The translations under genes were made by a program, and so were the position numbers. From Crystallibacter sulfonylureivorans_A (lineage in GTDB: Bacteria; Actinomycetota; Actinomycetes; Actinomycetales; Micrococcaceae): 64,000 bases of DNA. The stretch covers positions 18,250 to 82,249 of the forward strand of contig NZ_JBLKRT010000018.1 of the NCBI RefSeq assembly GCF_047607445.1, read 5' to 3'. Shown here one piece after another: positions 32,148 through 40,422 of the stretch. How positions within the stretch are numbered: position 1 is the first letter of the stretch; the number at the start of each line of letters is the position of its first letter. Below the pieces are notes generated by a model. The model did no database searches and was not told the origin of the DNA. It saw only the letters and a program-made list of their open reading frames with translations.

Positions 32148-33116
32148 GTGATCCATACCGACAAGCTCACGAAGCACTTCAAGAACAAGAAGGAAACGGT
32201 GGAGGCGGTTAAAGGCGTCGACATCGATATTGCGCCAGGCGAGCTGGTGGCCTTCCTCGGCCCCAATGGAGCCGGCAAGTCCACCACGCTTCGGATGCTG
32301 ACCACGCTGCTTTCCCCGACTTCGGGCAGTGCCAGGGTGGCCGGCGTCGACGTGGTGGCAGATCCCGCTGGGGTCCGCTCCCGCATCGGCTACATCGGCC
32401 AAGGCAACGGCGGCGGCCACAGCTACCGGGTCATCGACGAGCTGGTCATGCAGGGCCGCTTCTACGGCATGAACAGCGCCGATGCCCGCGCCCGGGCCCG
32501 CGAACTCTTGGTCACGATGGACCTGCAGGACCTGGAAAAGCGGACGGTCATCAAACTCTCCGGCGGCCAGCGCCGCCGGATGGATGTGGCCCTGGGACTG
32601 ATGCATTCGCCCCAGTTGCTGTTCCTCGACGAGCCGTCAACCGGCATGGACCCCCAGAACCGTGCGAACCTGTGGGACCACATCATGCGGTTGCGCGCTG
32701 AGCACGGAACCACCATCGTGTTGACCACGCACTATCTGGACGAGGCCGACTCCATGTCCGAACGGGTGATCGTGATCGACCACGGCGAGATCATCGCCGA
32801 CGACACAGCTGCCCGATTGAAGTCCAATCTGGCCGGAGACCTGCTGGCGGTGGAGGTCGCTCTCACCTCCGTCCCGGCAGCGCGCGCTGTCCTGGGCCAA
32901 GCGGCAGCGGACGGGGAATTGGAAGAGAGCAGGCACGACGGCGGTGCCAGTTTCCGTGTCCGGCTGCCCGATGGAGCGCGGCTTGCGCCCGGGCTACTCA
33001 AAGCGCTCGACGATGCCGGTGCTCCGGCGACGTCGCTAAAGCTGAACCCACCGACCCTCGACGACGTGTTTCTGGAACTGACGGGCCGCAGCCTGCGGGA
33101 AGGAGCCGAGGTCTAA
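32148..33116 (+). CDS. ABC transporter ATPase, DrrA-like
   Basis: A 322-residue ATP-binding subunit of an ABC-2 exporter. Motifs are Walker A GPNGAGKST (about residues 37-45), signature LSGGQRRRMD, Walker B LLFLDEPSTGMDP and the H-loop TTHYLDEAD. The region after about 220 is the C-terminal extension of the daunorubicin-resistance (DrrA) group, ending with LNPPTLDDVFLELTGR. GTG at 32148 follows GGGGGAAAA. Its stop overlaps the permease ATG (TAATG). The substrate is unknown; such pumps export antibiotics or lipids. Confidence 0.92.
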   Translation: MIHTDKLTKHFKNKKETVEAVKGVDIDIAPGELVAFLGPNGAGKSTTLRMLTTLLSPTSGSARVAGVDVVADPAGVRSRIGYIGQGNGGGHSYRVIDELVMQGRFYGMNSADARARARELLVTMDLQDLEKRTVIKLSGGQRRRMDVALGLMHSPQLLFLDEPSTGMDPQNRANLWDHIMRLRAEHGTTIVLTTHYLDEADSMSERVIVIDHGEIIADDTAARLKSNLAGDLLAVEVALTSVPAARAVLGQAAADGELEESRHDGGASFRVRLPDGARLAPGLLKALDDAGAPATSLKLNPPTLDDVFLELTGRSLREGAEV

Positions 33117-33940
33117 TGCACGCCTCATCGATCGATCTCGCCCACCCCGACGGTGCCGCCGTCACAAAACCGGGCCTGGGAAAAATCGTCCAAGATACAA
33201 GGTTCGTGTTTTGGCGGGAGCTGCTGCTGGTTCTGCGGGATCCGTTCTCGCTGGTCTTTTCGCTGCTGCAGCCGCTGATTTTCCTGGCACTGTTCGGTCC
33301 CCTGCTCGGCGCCGCCGTTGGCACTGAGGCTTTCGGCGGGGAGAGCTCGCTGCAGTGGTTCCTGCCCGGCGTCGTCGTGATGATCTCCCTCTTCGGCACC
33401 ACCATGACCGGATCCAACCTGCAGTACGAATTGATGACCGGATCCTACGAGCGGATTCTGGCCACGCCGTTGTCCCGGTCCTCGCTGATGATAGGGCGGG
33501 CGCTGAAGGAATGGGCGCCGCTGGTGGTACAAGGGTTGCTGATCGCGCTGGTCTGCATCCCGTTCGGATTCGTTTTTTATCCGTTGCACGTGCTCCTGGG
33601 CCTGCTCATTTTGGGAATCTTTGGGATCGGGATTGGTGCGCTCTCCTACACCTTGGCCCTGATGACCCAAGGGACCGAATGGGTCTTCTGGGGCGTGCAG
33701 CAAACCCTGCTCTTCCCGTTGATGATCCTCTCCGGCATCATGCTGCCGATCGAGGCAGGGCCCGGCTGGATGCAGGTGCTGAGCCGGTACAACCCGCTCA
33801 CCTATCTGGTCAACGCCGAACGGGAACTCTTCGCCGGCACCGTCGGCACGGATGTGCTGTGGGGTCTGCTGGCCGCGGTGCTGACGGCCGCCGTCGGGCT
33901 GGCGATCGGCATCCGCACCACCAGGAAACAGACCATATGA
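33116..33940 (+). CDS. ABC-2 type transporter permease, DrrB-like
   Basis: A 274-residue membrane subunit with six hydrophobic segments between about residues 45 and 265 and the ABC-2 family words VFWRELLLVLRDPFSLVFSL, GSYERILATPLSRSSLMIGR and ILSGIMLPIEAGPGWMQ. It pairs with the ATPase just upstream, with which it shares a one-base overlap. The stop overlaps the downstream EamA transporter start by 4 nt (ATGA). Confidence 0.9.
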   Translation: MHASSIDLAHPDGAAVTKPGLGKIVQDTRFVFWRELLLVLRDPFSLVFSLLQPLIFLALFGPLLGAAVGTEAFGGESSLQWFLPGVVVMISLFGTTMTGSNLQYELMTGSYERILATPLSRSSLMIGRALKEWAPLVVQGLLIALVCIPFGFVFYPLHVLLGLLILGIFGIGIGALSYTLALMTQGTEWVFWGVQQTLLFPLMILSGIMLPIEAGPGWMQVLSRYNPLTYLVNAERELFAGTVGTDVLWGLLAAVLTAAVGLAIGIRTTRKQTI

Positions 33941-34947
33941 AACCGCACCTGAGTGGCGGGGCCGCAGCACAGCCACCCGTCGCGCGGCAGATCGGCGCCG
34001 TCCCGCCGCTGGTCCTCGCGGCCATCGCCGTGACTGTGTTGGCGTGGGCCAGCGCGTTCATCGTGATCCGCGGCGTGTTGCCGCATTTCGGGCCCGGTCC
34101 GCTCAGCCTGCTGCGGCTCGCCATCGGCGCGGCCGCACTGGCCGTGCTGCTGATTGGCCGGCCCTGGGTGAAGCCGAACCGCAGGGCGTGGCTGCTGATC
34201 ATCGGTTGCGGCCTCATGTGGTTCGGCGTCTACAACTTTGCCCTCAACACCGCCGAGCAGACGCTCGACGGCGGCACTACCGCCATGATCGTCAATTTCG
34301 CCCCCATCCTGACGGCATTGGGCGCCGGACTGTTCCTGCGGGAAGGCATTCCCGGCTGGCTGGCGGTCGGTGCCGGCGTGGCCTTCCTGGGCGTGGTCCT
34401 GATTGGCTTCGGCACTGGCGGCGGCGCCGCCGGAGGGACCGGACTGCTGTGGGCGCTAGCGGCGGCGTTGACCTATTCGGCCGGCGTGTTGCTGCAGAAG
34501 CCAGCGCTCGGCAGCGTTCCCCCGAGCCAAGTCACCTGGCTGGCCTGCACCGTCGGGGCGGTCTCATCGCTGCCCTTCGCCGGCGAACTCCTGGCCGACC
34601 TGGCCAGTGCGCCGGCGGCAGCGACCATGGGAGTGGTGTATTTGGGCATTGTTCCCACTGCGCTGGCTTTCAGCACGTGGGGTTATGCCCTGGCGCGGAT
34701 GCCGGCCGGGCAATTGAGCGTTTCCTCCTACCTGGTTCCACCGGTTGCCATCCTGCTCGGATGGCTGTTCCTCGGGGAAGTTCCGTCGGCGGTGGCCATA
34801 GTCGGCGGCATGGTCTGCCTGCTGGGCGTGGCCCTTTCCCGCCGGCGCGGCCGGCTGGCGGGGCCGTCAGCCGCCGACGCCAACGCTGCCGAGGGTCCGC
34901 AGCCGGCTGGCAATGCGGGAGACGTCCACCGCGGACGGGCTGGCTGA
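33937..34947 (+). CDS. EamA-family drug/metabolite transporter
   Basis: A 336-residue protein with ten predicted membrane segments arranged as two EamA repeats (about 25-150 and 165-300): VLAWASAFIVIRGVLPHFGP, NFALNTAEQTLDGGTTAMIV, and SSYLVPPVAILLGWLFLGEV. Starts at ATG 33937, overlapping the permease stop; the in-frame stretch upstream back to 33355 is not coding. The polar C-terminal about 35 residues are encoded on sequence that also encodes the end of the convergent ZapE gene (81-bp overlap). Substrate unknown; linkage to the ABC exporter suggests a shared export role. Confidence 0.88.
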   Translation: MKPHLSGGAAAQPPVARQIGAVPPLVLAAIAVTVLAWASAFIVIRGVLPHFGPGPLSLLRLAIGAAALAVLLIGRPWVKPNRRAWLLIIGCGLMWFGVYNFALNTAEQTLDGGTTAMIVNFAPILTALGAGLFLREGIPGWLAVGAGVAFLGVVLIGFGTGGGAAGGTGLLWALAAALTYSAGVLLQKPALGSVPPSQVTWLACTVGAVSSLPFAGELLADLASAPAAATMGVVYLGIVPTALAFSTWGYALARMPAGQLSVSSYLVPPVAILLGWLFLGEVPSAVAIVGGMVCLLGVALSRRRGRLAGPSAADANAAEGPQPAGNAGDVHRGRAG

Positions 34948-36018
34948 CGGCCCCAGATCCAGCGGCTCAGCGCAAATGAGCGTCAACGGCACGTCTGCGT
35001 CATAGAGGATGTCCACGATATTGCTCAAGCGCTGCCATCCATTCATGCTGATGTCCCCGCGGCCCGGCACTCCGGAAATGATCCAGTGGGCCGAGTGCGG
35101 CAGCAGGGCCAAATAGTCGGAGGCCGCCGTGGGGCTTTCGCACAGATCCTGAAAATCGAACCAGGCTTCATCCGCCGTGCACCGGAGCGCAGGGAGCGGC
35201 TGGCTCCCCGGCCGCAGCTCACGGGCCTCGGGCGCGGCCGGCCACGTCAGGCCGGCTTCGGCGATCCGCGGGTCGTTGGGGCCTTCCGGGGCGAGCACCA
35301 TGGCGCCGTCGCTGAATCGCTGGGGGCGGGCGCCGCCGTCGTTATTCCGGCCGCTGGGCCGGCCGGCGGACAGCGTTCGGTAGTCCAGGGGGCCGGCGAC
35401 GGAGGCAACGTGCATGGTGCTGCGGATCAGCGCAATCGTCGGCTCGAACAGGGAGTGGAAGTTCTCGCTGGGCATTAGCCGCTCGGGCGGATAGTTGGAG
35501 GTGGCCACCAGGGTGATGCCGCGGCGGTGGATCTCACGCAGCAGCCGCGCCAGCAGTTGTCCGTCGCCTGGATCATGGACGTGGAACTCGTCCACGACCA
35601 GCAGAGAACAGTCCTTGAGCAAGGTGGCAATGGCCATGTCGACGGCGCTGGTTCCCGGCGGCCGGGCAGCCGGATCCTGCGCATCGCGCCGGTGGGCGTG
35701 CAATTGGCGGAAGAGGTCGTGGAAGTGCCAGCGCTTTTTCTCCGGCAGGTCCAGCGCTTCGAAGAACTCTCGGGCCAGCCAGCTTTTGCCCCGGCCCACC
35801 GGCCCCCACAGGTAGAGCCCGCGCCGCCTGGCCGGAAGCGCCAGTGTAGTGCCCGCCGTCAACGAGGCACCGGCATTGGCCAGCAACCGCACCGCCTCCT
35901 GCTGGTCACCATCCAGGCGGAAGCCGGCAGCGGAAGCAGATCGTTCGAAATGGTCCAGCAGGCGCCGCCGGGTGCGCGCCTTGCCGGGCCGGACCGCCGC
36001 AGTGTTTCCCGCGTCCAC
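34867..36018 (-). CDS. zapE: ZapE/AFG1-family ATPase
   Basis: A 383-residue P-loop ATPase. Evidence is LYLWGPVGRGKSWLAREFFE (Walker A), FHDLFRQLHAHRRD, SLLVVDEFHVHDPGDGQLLA (Walker B), VATSNYPPERLM (sensor 1) and NFHSLFEPTIALI. The family includes ZapE, which acts on the division ring in E. coli, and mitochondrial AFG1; the role in actinobacteria is not settled. GTG at 36018 is preferred because AAGGAGGG lies about nine bases upstream. Its 3' end overlaps the EamA gene by 81 bp in convergent orientation. Confidence 0.85.
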   Translation of the reverse strand: MDAGNTAAVRPGKARTRRRLLDHFERSASAAGFRLDGDQQEAVRLLANAGASLTAGTTLALPARRRGLYLWGPVGRGKSWLAREFFEALDLPEKKRWHFHDLFRQLHAHRRDAQDPAARPPGTSAVDMAIATLLKDCSLLVVDEFHVHDPGDGQLLARLLREIHRRGITLVATSNYPPERLMPSENFHSLFEPTIALIRSTMHVASVAGPLDYRTLSAGRPSGRNNDGGARPQRFSDGAMVLAPEGPNDPRIAEAGLTWPAAPEARELRPGSQPLPALRCTADEAWFDFQDLCESPTAASDYLALLPHSAHWIISGVPGRGDISMNGWQRLSNIVDILYDADVPLTLICAEPLDLGPSASPSAVDVSRIASRLRTLGSVGVGG

Positions 36019-36132
36019 GCAGGCCCTCCTTCTCCCGATCCGCCGCAACGCTGAGCCTCAGGCTGCTGTCGATTCCATGCGTTCAGCCGCTCCGGCCGGG
36101 AACCAGCTTAACAGCGCAGGGTTTTAACGGCG

Positions 36133-36176
36133 GCAGGGCGCCCCGGCTCCCTTCCGGGAAGCACGGAGCGCCCTGC
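36133..36176 (-). terminator. Hairpin terminator after the flavin reductase gene
   Basis: Arms GCAGGGCGC (36133-36141) and GCGCCCTGC (36168-36176) with secondary pairing inside the loop, 43 nt beyond the reductase stop. The T run on the minus strand is weak (GTTAAAAC). Confidence 0.5.
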
Positions 36177-36218
36177 TGCGCGGAGCGTCAGGCAGCCAGC
36201 GGCCGCCGGTTCCGCAGG

Positions 36219-36794
36219 TTAGTTGGCAGCGACAGCGGCGGCGCGGACAGACTCCATGGCCTTGGTCCACGGGACCAGCTGGTCGATCATCGGGGCCAGG
36301 GTGCCGGCGTTCTGCTCGGTCGGCTTGAAATCGGCAAAGTTCTCGAAATCGGTGAAGAGCGAGAACATGACCTGGTTGCGCACGTGGGCGATCTGCAGTT
36401 CGGACAGGATGTTGCGCAGGTGCTCGGCGGCGCGGGCGCCACCCATCGAACCGTAGGACACGATGCCGGCAGCCTTGTTGTTGAACTCGACGTTCAGGTA
36501 GGACAGGGCGTTGGTCAGGGCCGGGGTGACGGTGTGGTTGTACTCGCCGGTGACGAAGATGAAGCCGTCGAACTCGCTGATCTTGGCCGACCAGGTCTTG
36601 GTGTGGTCGTTCTGGTAGTTCTGGTAGGCGGCCGGGTAAGCTTCGTCCAGCAGGGGCAGGTTGAAGTCGGCGATGTCGACAACCTCGAACTCGGCGTCGG
36701 TGCGGCCGGCTGCCTGGGCGAGAACCCAGTCGGCAACCTGCTTGTTGACTCGACCCGGACGGGTGCTGCCGGTGACGATAGCGATCTTGGTCAT
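36219..36794 (-). CDS. NADPH-dependent FMN reductase (quinone reductase-like)
   Basis: A 191-residue flavodoxin-like oxidoreductase. The FMN phosphate loop GSTRPGRVNKQVADW follows the first strand; FVTGEYNHTVTPALTNALSY is the second flavin-binding segment typical of the NAD(P)H-dependent FMN/quinone reductase family (YieF/ChrR type). ATG at 36794 is used; upstream in-frame codons run through the operator region. It is divergent to a marR gene with three palindromic operator-like sites between them, so expression is probably released by a phenolic or quinone ligand or by oxidation; that trigger is inference. Confidence 0.9.
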   Translation of the reverse strand: MTKIAIVTGSTRPGRVNKQVADWVLAQAAGRTDAEFEVVDIADFNLPLLDEAYPAAYQNYQNDHTKTWSAKISEFDGFIFVTGEYNHTVTPALTNALSYLNVEFNNKAAGIVSYGSMGGARAAEHLRNILSELQIAHVRNQVMFSLFTDFENFADFKPTEQNAGTLAPMIDQLVPWTKAMESVRAAAVAAN

Positions 36795-36833
36795 GAATGA
36801 ACCCCTTCGAGGTCTGGTCCCGACGTGCCGATG

Positions 36834-36896
36834 TTGTTGACACGTCATGGTTTTGTTGACACGTCAATGATGCAGGACGCAAACTTGAATTGTCAA
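36834..36896. promoter_or_regulatory. Three MarR-type operators between reductase and marR
   Basis: The 14-base word TTGTTGACACGTCA occurs twice (36834-36847 and 36853-36866), each containing the palindrome TTGAC-AC-GTCAA (perfect in the second). A third degenerate copy, TTGAATTGTCAA, lies at 36885-36896, 24 bp before the marR start. Centres of the first two are 19 bp apart. This is the form expected for MarR binding sites controlling both divergent genes. Confidence 0.75.
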
Positions 36897-36919
36897 CTAA
36901 GGGCGAGAAAGGGAACAGC

Positions 36920-37411
36920 GTGAACTCCGAAACCCGTTGGTTGGACGATCACGAGCAGGAGATCTGGCGCGCCTTCCGCGAATTGCTCTGGGGCTTCGAG
37001 TCGGCCTTGGATCGGCAGTTGCAGCGGGACTCCGACCTCTCCGCAGTGGAGTATTCGGTTCTGGCCTCCCTGTCGGAGGCCGAGGATGGCGTCATGCGGG
37101 CGCGGGACATCGCCCAGCAACTGGACTGGGAGCGAAGCCGGCTGTCCCACCTGCTCAAGCGAATGGAAGCCCGCGGGCTGGTGGAGCGGGTAGCGTGCCC
37201 CACCGACGCCCGCGGTTTCAACGTCTCAATGACCGAGGCCGGCTGGAGTCTCATCCACCAGGCAGCGCCCGGCCACGTGACCTTTGTGCGGGAGAACGTT
37301 TTTGATCCGCTCTCGGCCGCGGAGCGCGAGGCACTGCTCTCGGCAACCACCAAGATCCAGCAGTCCGTCCGCGACGCCGGCCTCTGGGGGAACACCGGAA
37401 AGACGTCCTGA
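36920..37411 (+). CDS. MarR-family transcriptional regulator
   Basis: A 163-residue winged-helix regulator. The core (about residues 40-110) reads AVEYSVLASLSEAEDGVMRA, RDIAQQLDWERSRLSHLLKR and VERVACPTDARGFNVSMTEA, including the wing with DxR. GTG at 36920 is chosen because AAAGGG lies seven bases upstream and the TTG start at 36890 would sit within the third operator. Likely an autorepressor that also represses the divergent flavin reductase. Confidence 0.9.
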   Translation: MNSETRWLDDHEQEIWRAFRELLWGFESALDRQLQRDSDLSAVEYSVLASLSEAEDGVMRARDIAQQLDWERSRLSHLLKRMEARGLVERVACPTDARGFNVSMTEAGWSLIHQAAPGHVTFVRENVFDPLSAAEREALLSATTKIQQSVRDAGLWGNTGKTS

Positions 37412-37486
37412 CCGGAAACTCTCTCGGGGCGGCAGGACGCCTTGGCCCTGTCGTCCTGACCGGAAAGACGCGCTGGGCGGCATCGG

Positions 37487-39403
37487 TCACTCCAGGATTT
37501 CGGAAACCTCCAGCCACTCCATTTCCAGGCCTTCCTTCTCCTCGGCGATCTCCTGCAGCTTCCGGTTCATCTCCGCCAGCCCGGAAAAATCGACGTCGGC
37601 CTTGGCGCCGGCCGCGTCCATCTGCTCTTTGAGCTTGGCCTCCTGCTGGCCCAGCTTGCCCAGCTGGCGTTCAATCCGGTTGAGGTCCTTCTTCGCCTGA
37701 CGCTTGTCCGCTTCGGAGTGCACGGTTCCGGCAGTCGTTTCGACAGAGCCGCTGCTGCCGGCCGGAACCGCCGAGGACTTGCCGGCCAGCGCCGCTTCGC
37801 GCAGCTCAAGGTACTGGTCCACTCCGCCAGGCAGCCCGCGGAGCTTGCCGTCGCCCAGCAGGGCCATCTGGTGGTCTGTCACCCGTTCCAGCAGGTACCG
37901 GTCGTGCGAGACCACCACCAGCGTGCCCGGCCATCCGTCCAGCACGTCCTCCACCGCTGCCAGCGTGTCGGTATCAAGGTCGTTGGTGGGCTCGTCCAGC
38001 ATCAGCACGTTGGGCTCGCCGACCAACAGCCGCAGCAACTGCAGCCGCCGCCGCTCGCCGCCGGAGAGGTCCCGCACCGGCGTCCACTGCTTCTCTTTGG
38101 AGAAGCCGAGCTGTTCCACCAGTTGCCCGGCTGATACCTCGCGCCCGCCGATGTTGAAGACCTGGCGTTCGCGCTGGATCACTTCCACAACCCGCAGGTC
38201 CAAGACATCGTCGAGTTCGCGGACCTCCTGGGTCAGCATGGCGGTCTGCACCGTCTTGCCCCGCTTCACCTTGCCGGTGGTCGGCTCGATTTCTCCGTTG
38301 AGCAGCCGCAGCAGGGTGGTCTTGCCTGCGCCGTTGACGCCCACCAGGCCAAGCCGTTCGCCCGGTGCCAGCCGCAGGGTGATGTTGTCGAAGAGCGGAC
38401 TGGATCCACCGTCGAGATCTCCACGCGCTCGTTCCTCGCTTGGTCGATCACCGGGGCGCGCTCGTTCCTCGCTTGGTCGATCACCGGGGCGCGCTCGATC
38501 ACTGGGCCGGGGCGGCGGGGTGTAAGTCACATGTTCAAGATCCAGCACGTCCTTGCCCAGCCGGGCGGTGGCCATCTTGTTCAGCGCCACGGTATCCCGG
38601 GGCTCGGGCACGTCGGCGATTAGTTCGTTGGCGGCTTCGATCCGGAACTTCGGCTTCGCGGTCCGGGCCGGCGCCCCGCGGCGCAGCCAGGCCAGCTCCT
38701 TCTTGACCAGCTGCTGCCGTTTCCCTTCGACGACGGCGGCCATCCGGTTGCGTTCGGCACGGGCCAGAACGTAGGCGGCATATCCGCCGTCGAACGGGTC
38801 GACGACGCCGTCGTGGACTTCCCACGTGCGGGTGCACACTTCGTCCAGGAACCAGCGGTCGTGGGTGACCACCAGGAAGGCACCCTCATTCGGGCGCCAC
38901 CGGGTCTTAAGGTGCCGCGCCAGCCATGCCACGCCCTCGACGTCGAGGTGGTTGGTCGGCTCGTCGAGCATGATCACGTCATGCGGCTCGATCAGCAGCT
39001 TGGCGAGGGCCACCCGGCGCCGCTGCCCGCCGGACAATGAGGACACGGTGGCATGCCAGTCGACGTCGCCCACCAGCCCGTCCATGATTTCGCGGATGCG
39101 GGGGTTCGACGCCCACTCGTGCTCGGCTGCCTCGCCCACGATGGCCACGCCAACCGGCAGGTCGCCGTCGAGTACGTCCTGCTGGTCCAGGTAGCCCACG
39201 TTGACGTCGCCGCGTTTGGTGACCCGGCCGTCGTCGGGTGTGCTGCGCTGCGACAGCAGCCGCATCAGGGTGGACTTGCCGTCGCCATTGCGCCCCACCA
39301 TGCCAATCCGGTCGCCTTCGTTCAGGCCGAGGGACACCGAATCCAGGATGGTGCGGGTGGCAAAGGAGACGCTGACGTTTTCTGCGCCGAGCAAGTGGAC
39401 CAA
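37487..39403 (-). CDS. ABC-F family ATPase (Uup-like)
   Basis: A 638-residue soluble protein with two ABC domains and no membrane segments. Domain 1 (about 1-240) has GRNGDGKST, SLSGGQRRRVAL and VIMLDEPTNHLD; domain 2 (about 345-545) has GVNGAGKTT, DLSGGERRRLQL and VLMLDEPTNDLD. The C-terminus (about 560-638) is a coiled coil like the Uup/EttA C-terminal domain. ABC-F proteins act on ribosomes or in tolerance to Tn excision. The inter-domain linker contains an 11-residue tandem repeat (RARPGDRPSEE, about 310-335) encoded by a 33-bp DNA repeat. It follows ispE on the same strand with a 71-nt gap. Confidence 0.92.
   Translation of the reverse strand: MVHLLGAENVSVSFATRTILDSVSLGLNEGDRIGMVGRNGDGKSTLMRLLSQRSTPDDGRVTKRGDVNVGYLDQQDVLDGDLPVGVAIVGEAAEHEWASNPRIREIMDGLVGDVDWHATVSSLSGGQRRRVALAKLLIEPHDVIMLDEPTNHLDVEGVAWLARHLKTRWRPNEGAFLVVTHDRWFLDEVCTRTWEVHDGVVDPFDGGYAAYVLARAERNRMAAVVEGKRQQLVKKELAWLRRGAPARTAKPKFRIEAANELIADVPEPRDTVALNKMATARLGKDVLDLEHVTYTPPPRPSDRARPGDRPSEERARPGDRPSEERARGDLDGGSSPLFDNITLRLAPGERLGLVGVNGAGKTTLLRLLNGEIEPTTGKVKRGKTVQTAMLTQEVRELDDVLDLRVVEVIQRERQVFNIGGREVSAGQLVEQLGFSKEKQWTPVRDLSGGERRRLQLLRLLVGEPNVLMLDEPTNDLDTDTLAAVEDVLDGWPGTLVVVSHDRYLLERVTDHQMALLGDGKLRGLPGGVDQYLELREAALAGKSSAVPAGSSGSVETTAGTVHSEADKRQAKKDLNRIERQLGKLGQQEAKLKEQMDAAGAKADVDFSGLAEMNRKLQEIAEEKEGLEMEWLEVSEILE
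38425..38506. repeat. 33-bp tandem repeat inside the ABC-F gene
   Basis: Two exact 33-bp copies (38425-38457 and 38458-38490) and a partial, diverged third (from 38491). The unit contains CTCGTTCCTCGCTTGGTCGA. The period is 11 codons, so copy-number changes keep the frame. The unit resembles dispersed intergenic repeats seen in Microbacteriaceae/Micrococcaceae genomes, from memory. Confidence 0.85.
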
Positions 39404-39474
39404 GGATGCTGCTTTCTGTTGCTTTGACGGAGTGCTTCAGGCGGACCGCAGGCTGGCCTCGCGCGGGCGGGGCG

Positions 39475-40410
39475 TCAGGCCATAATGCGGGCGCCGTGTA
39501 CCGGTCCGCGGACCGGCAAGGCAACCACACCGGCGACGTCCGAGAGCCGCTGTGCCAGTTCTGCCGCTTCCTGTCGTCCTGCGGTCAGGAAGGCGACGGT
39601 GGGGCCGGAACCGGAAACCAGTCCGGCCAGCGCGCCTTCGCCCCGGCCCAGTTCAAGGATATCGGCAAGCTCGGGTGCCAGTTCGATGGCTGCCTCCTGC
39701 AGGTCATTGTGCAAACAACCCGCCAGCTGGTGGACGTCGCCGGCCTGCATCGCCTGCAGAATCGCCGGCTCCACCTGTTCGGGCTCGGCCGGCACTTCTC
39801 CGCGGCGGGCCCGCAGGTCGTCCGCCACGGCATAAACCTTGGGCGTGGACAGACCGAACGAGGCCGGAACCAGCACCCAGTGCATTTCGCTGCGCGCCAG
39901 CGCCGGAGTCAAACGGTCCCCCACCCCGAGTCCGACGGCAACTCCGCCGTGCAGCGCGAACGGCACGTCCGCGCCGAGTCCGCCGGCCAGCCCGATCAGT
40001 TCATCGCGCGAGTAGCCGGTGTTCCACAGCGCGCTGCAGGCCACCAGGGCGGCAGCCGCGTCGGCGGACCCGCCGCCCATCCCGCCCGCGATGGGGACCC
40101 GTTTGGTGATGTCCAGGTGCACGCCCTGCGGATGGCCGGAGGTTTCGCGGATCAGTTCCGCGGCCTGCACGGCCAGGTTGGAGGCGTCCAGCGGGATGCC
40201 GTCCAGGTCGAAGTCGAGTCCTGCTCCATTGCGCACACTTACCGTAATGGCCTCGTCGTCGCGTGCCGTGGCAGTGACTTCCTCGTAGAGCGACAACGCC
40301 AGATAAACGCTGGCCACCGAGTGGTAGCCGTCCGGCCGGGGACCGCCCACCCGGAAGGAGACGTTGATCTTTCCCGGCGCCATCACGCGGACCGGACGTG
40401 TTCTGCTCAT
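39475..40410 (-). CDS. ispE: 4-diphosphocytidyl-2-C-methyl-D-erythritol kinase
   Basis: Phosphorylates CDP-methylerythritol in the MEP pathway to isoprenoids, which also feed undecaprenyl phosphate. The 311-residue GHMP kinase has APGKINVSFRVGGPRPDGYH at the N-terminus, the ATP loop PIAGGMGGGSADAAAAL (about 110-126) and the C-terminal SGSGPTVAFL. It starts 12 nt after rsmA, in the conserved rpfB-rsmA-ispE order of actinobacteria. Confidence 0.96.
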   Translation of the reverse strand: MSRTRPVRVMAPGKINVSFRVGGPRPDGYHSVASVYLALSLYEEVTATARDDEAITVSVRNGAGLDFDLDGIPLDASNLAVQAAELIRETSGHPQGVHLDITKRVPIAGGMGGGSADAAAALVACSALWNTGYSRDELIGLAGGLGADVPFALHGGVAVGLGVGDRLTPALARSEMHWVLVPASFGLSTPKVYAVADDLRARRGEVPAEPEQVEPAILQAMQAGDVHQLAGCLHNDLQEAAIELAPELADILELGRGEGALAGLVSGSGPTVAFLTAGRQEAAELAQRLSDVAGVVALPVRGPVHGARIMA

Positions 40411-40422
40411 GCCACCATCTTC

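Noticed and set aside
37398..37470. Short direct repeats containing CCTGACCGGAAA near the end of marR
   Set aside because: Only two partial copies between convergent genes, no symmetry or promoter features; probably local duplication.
38425..38506. CRISPR-like array
   Set aside because: Repeats are head to tail with no spacers and lie in frame inside an ABC-F gene.
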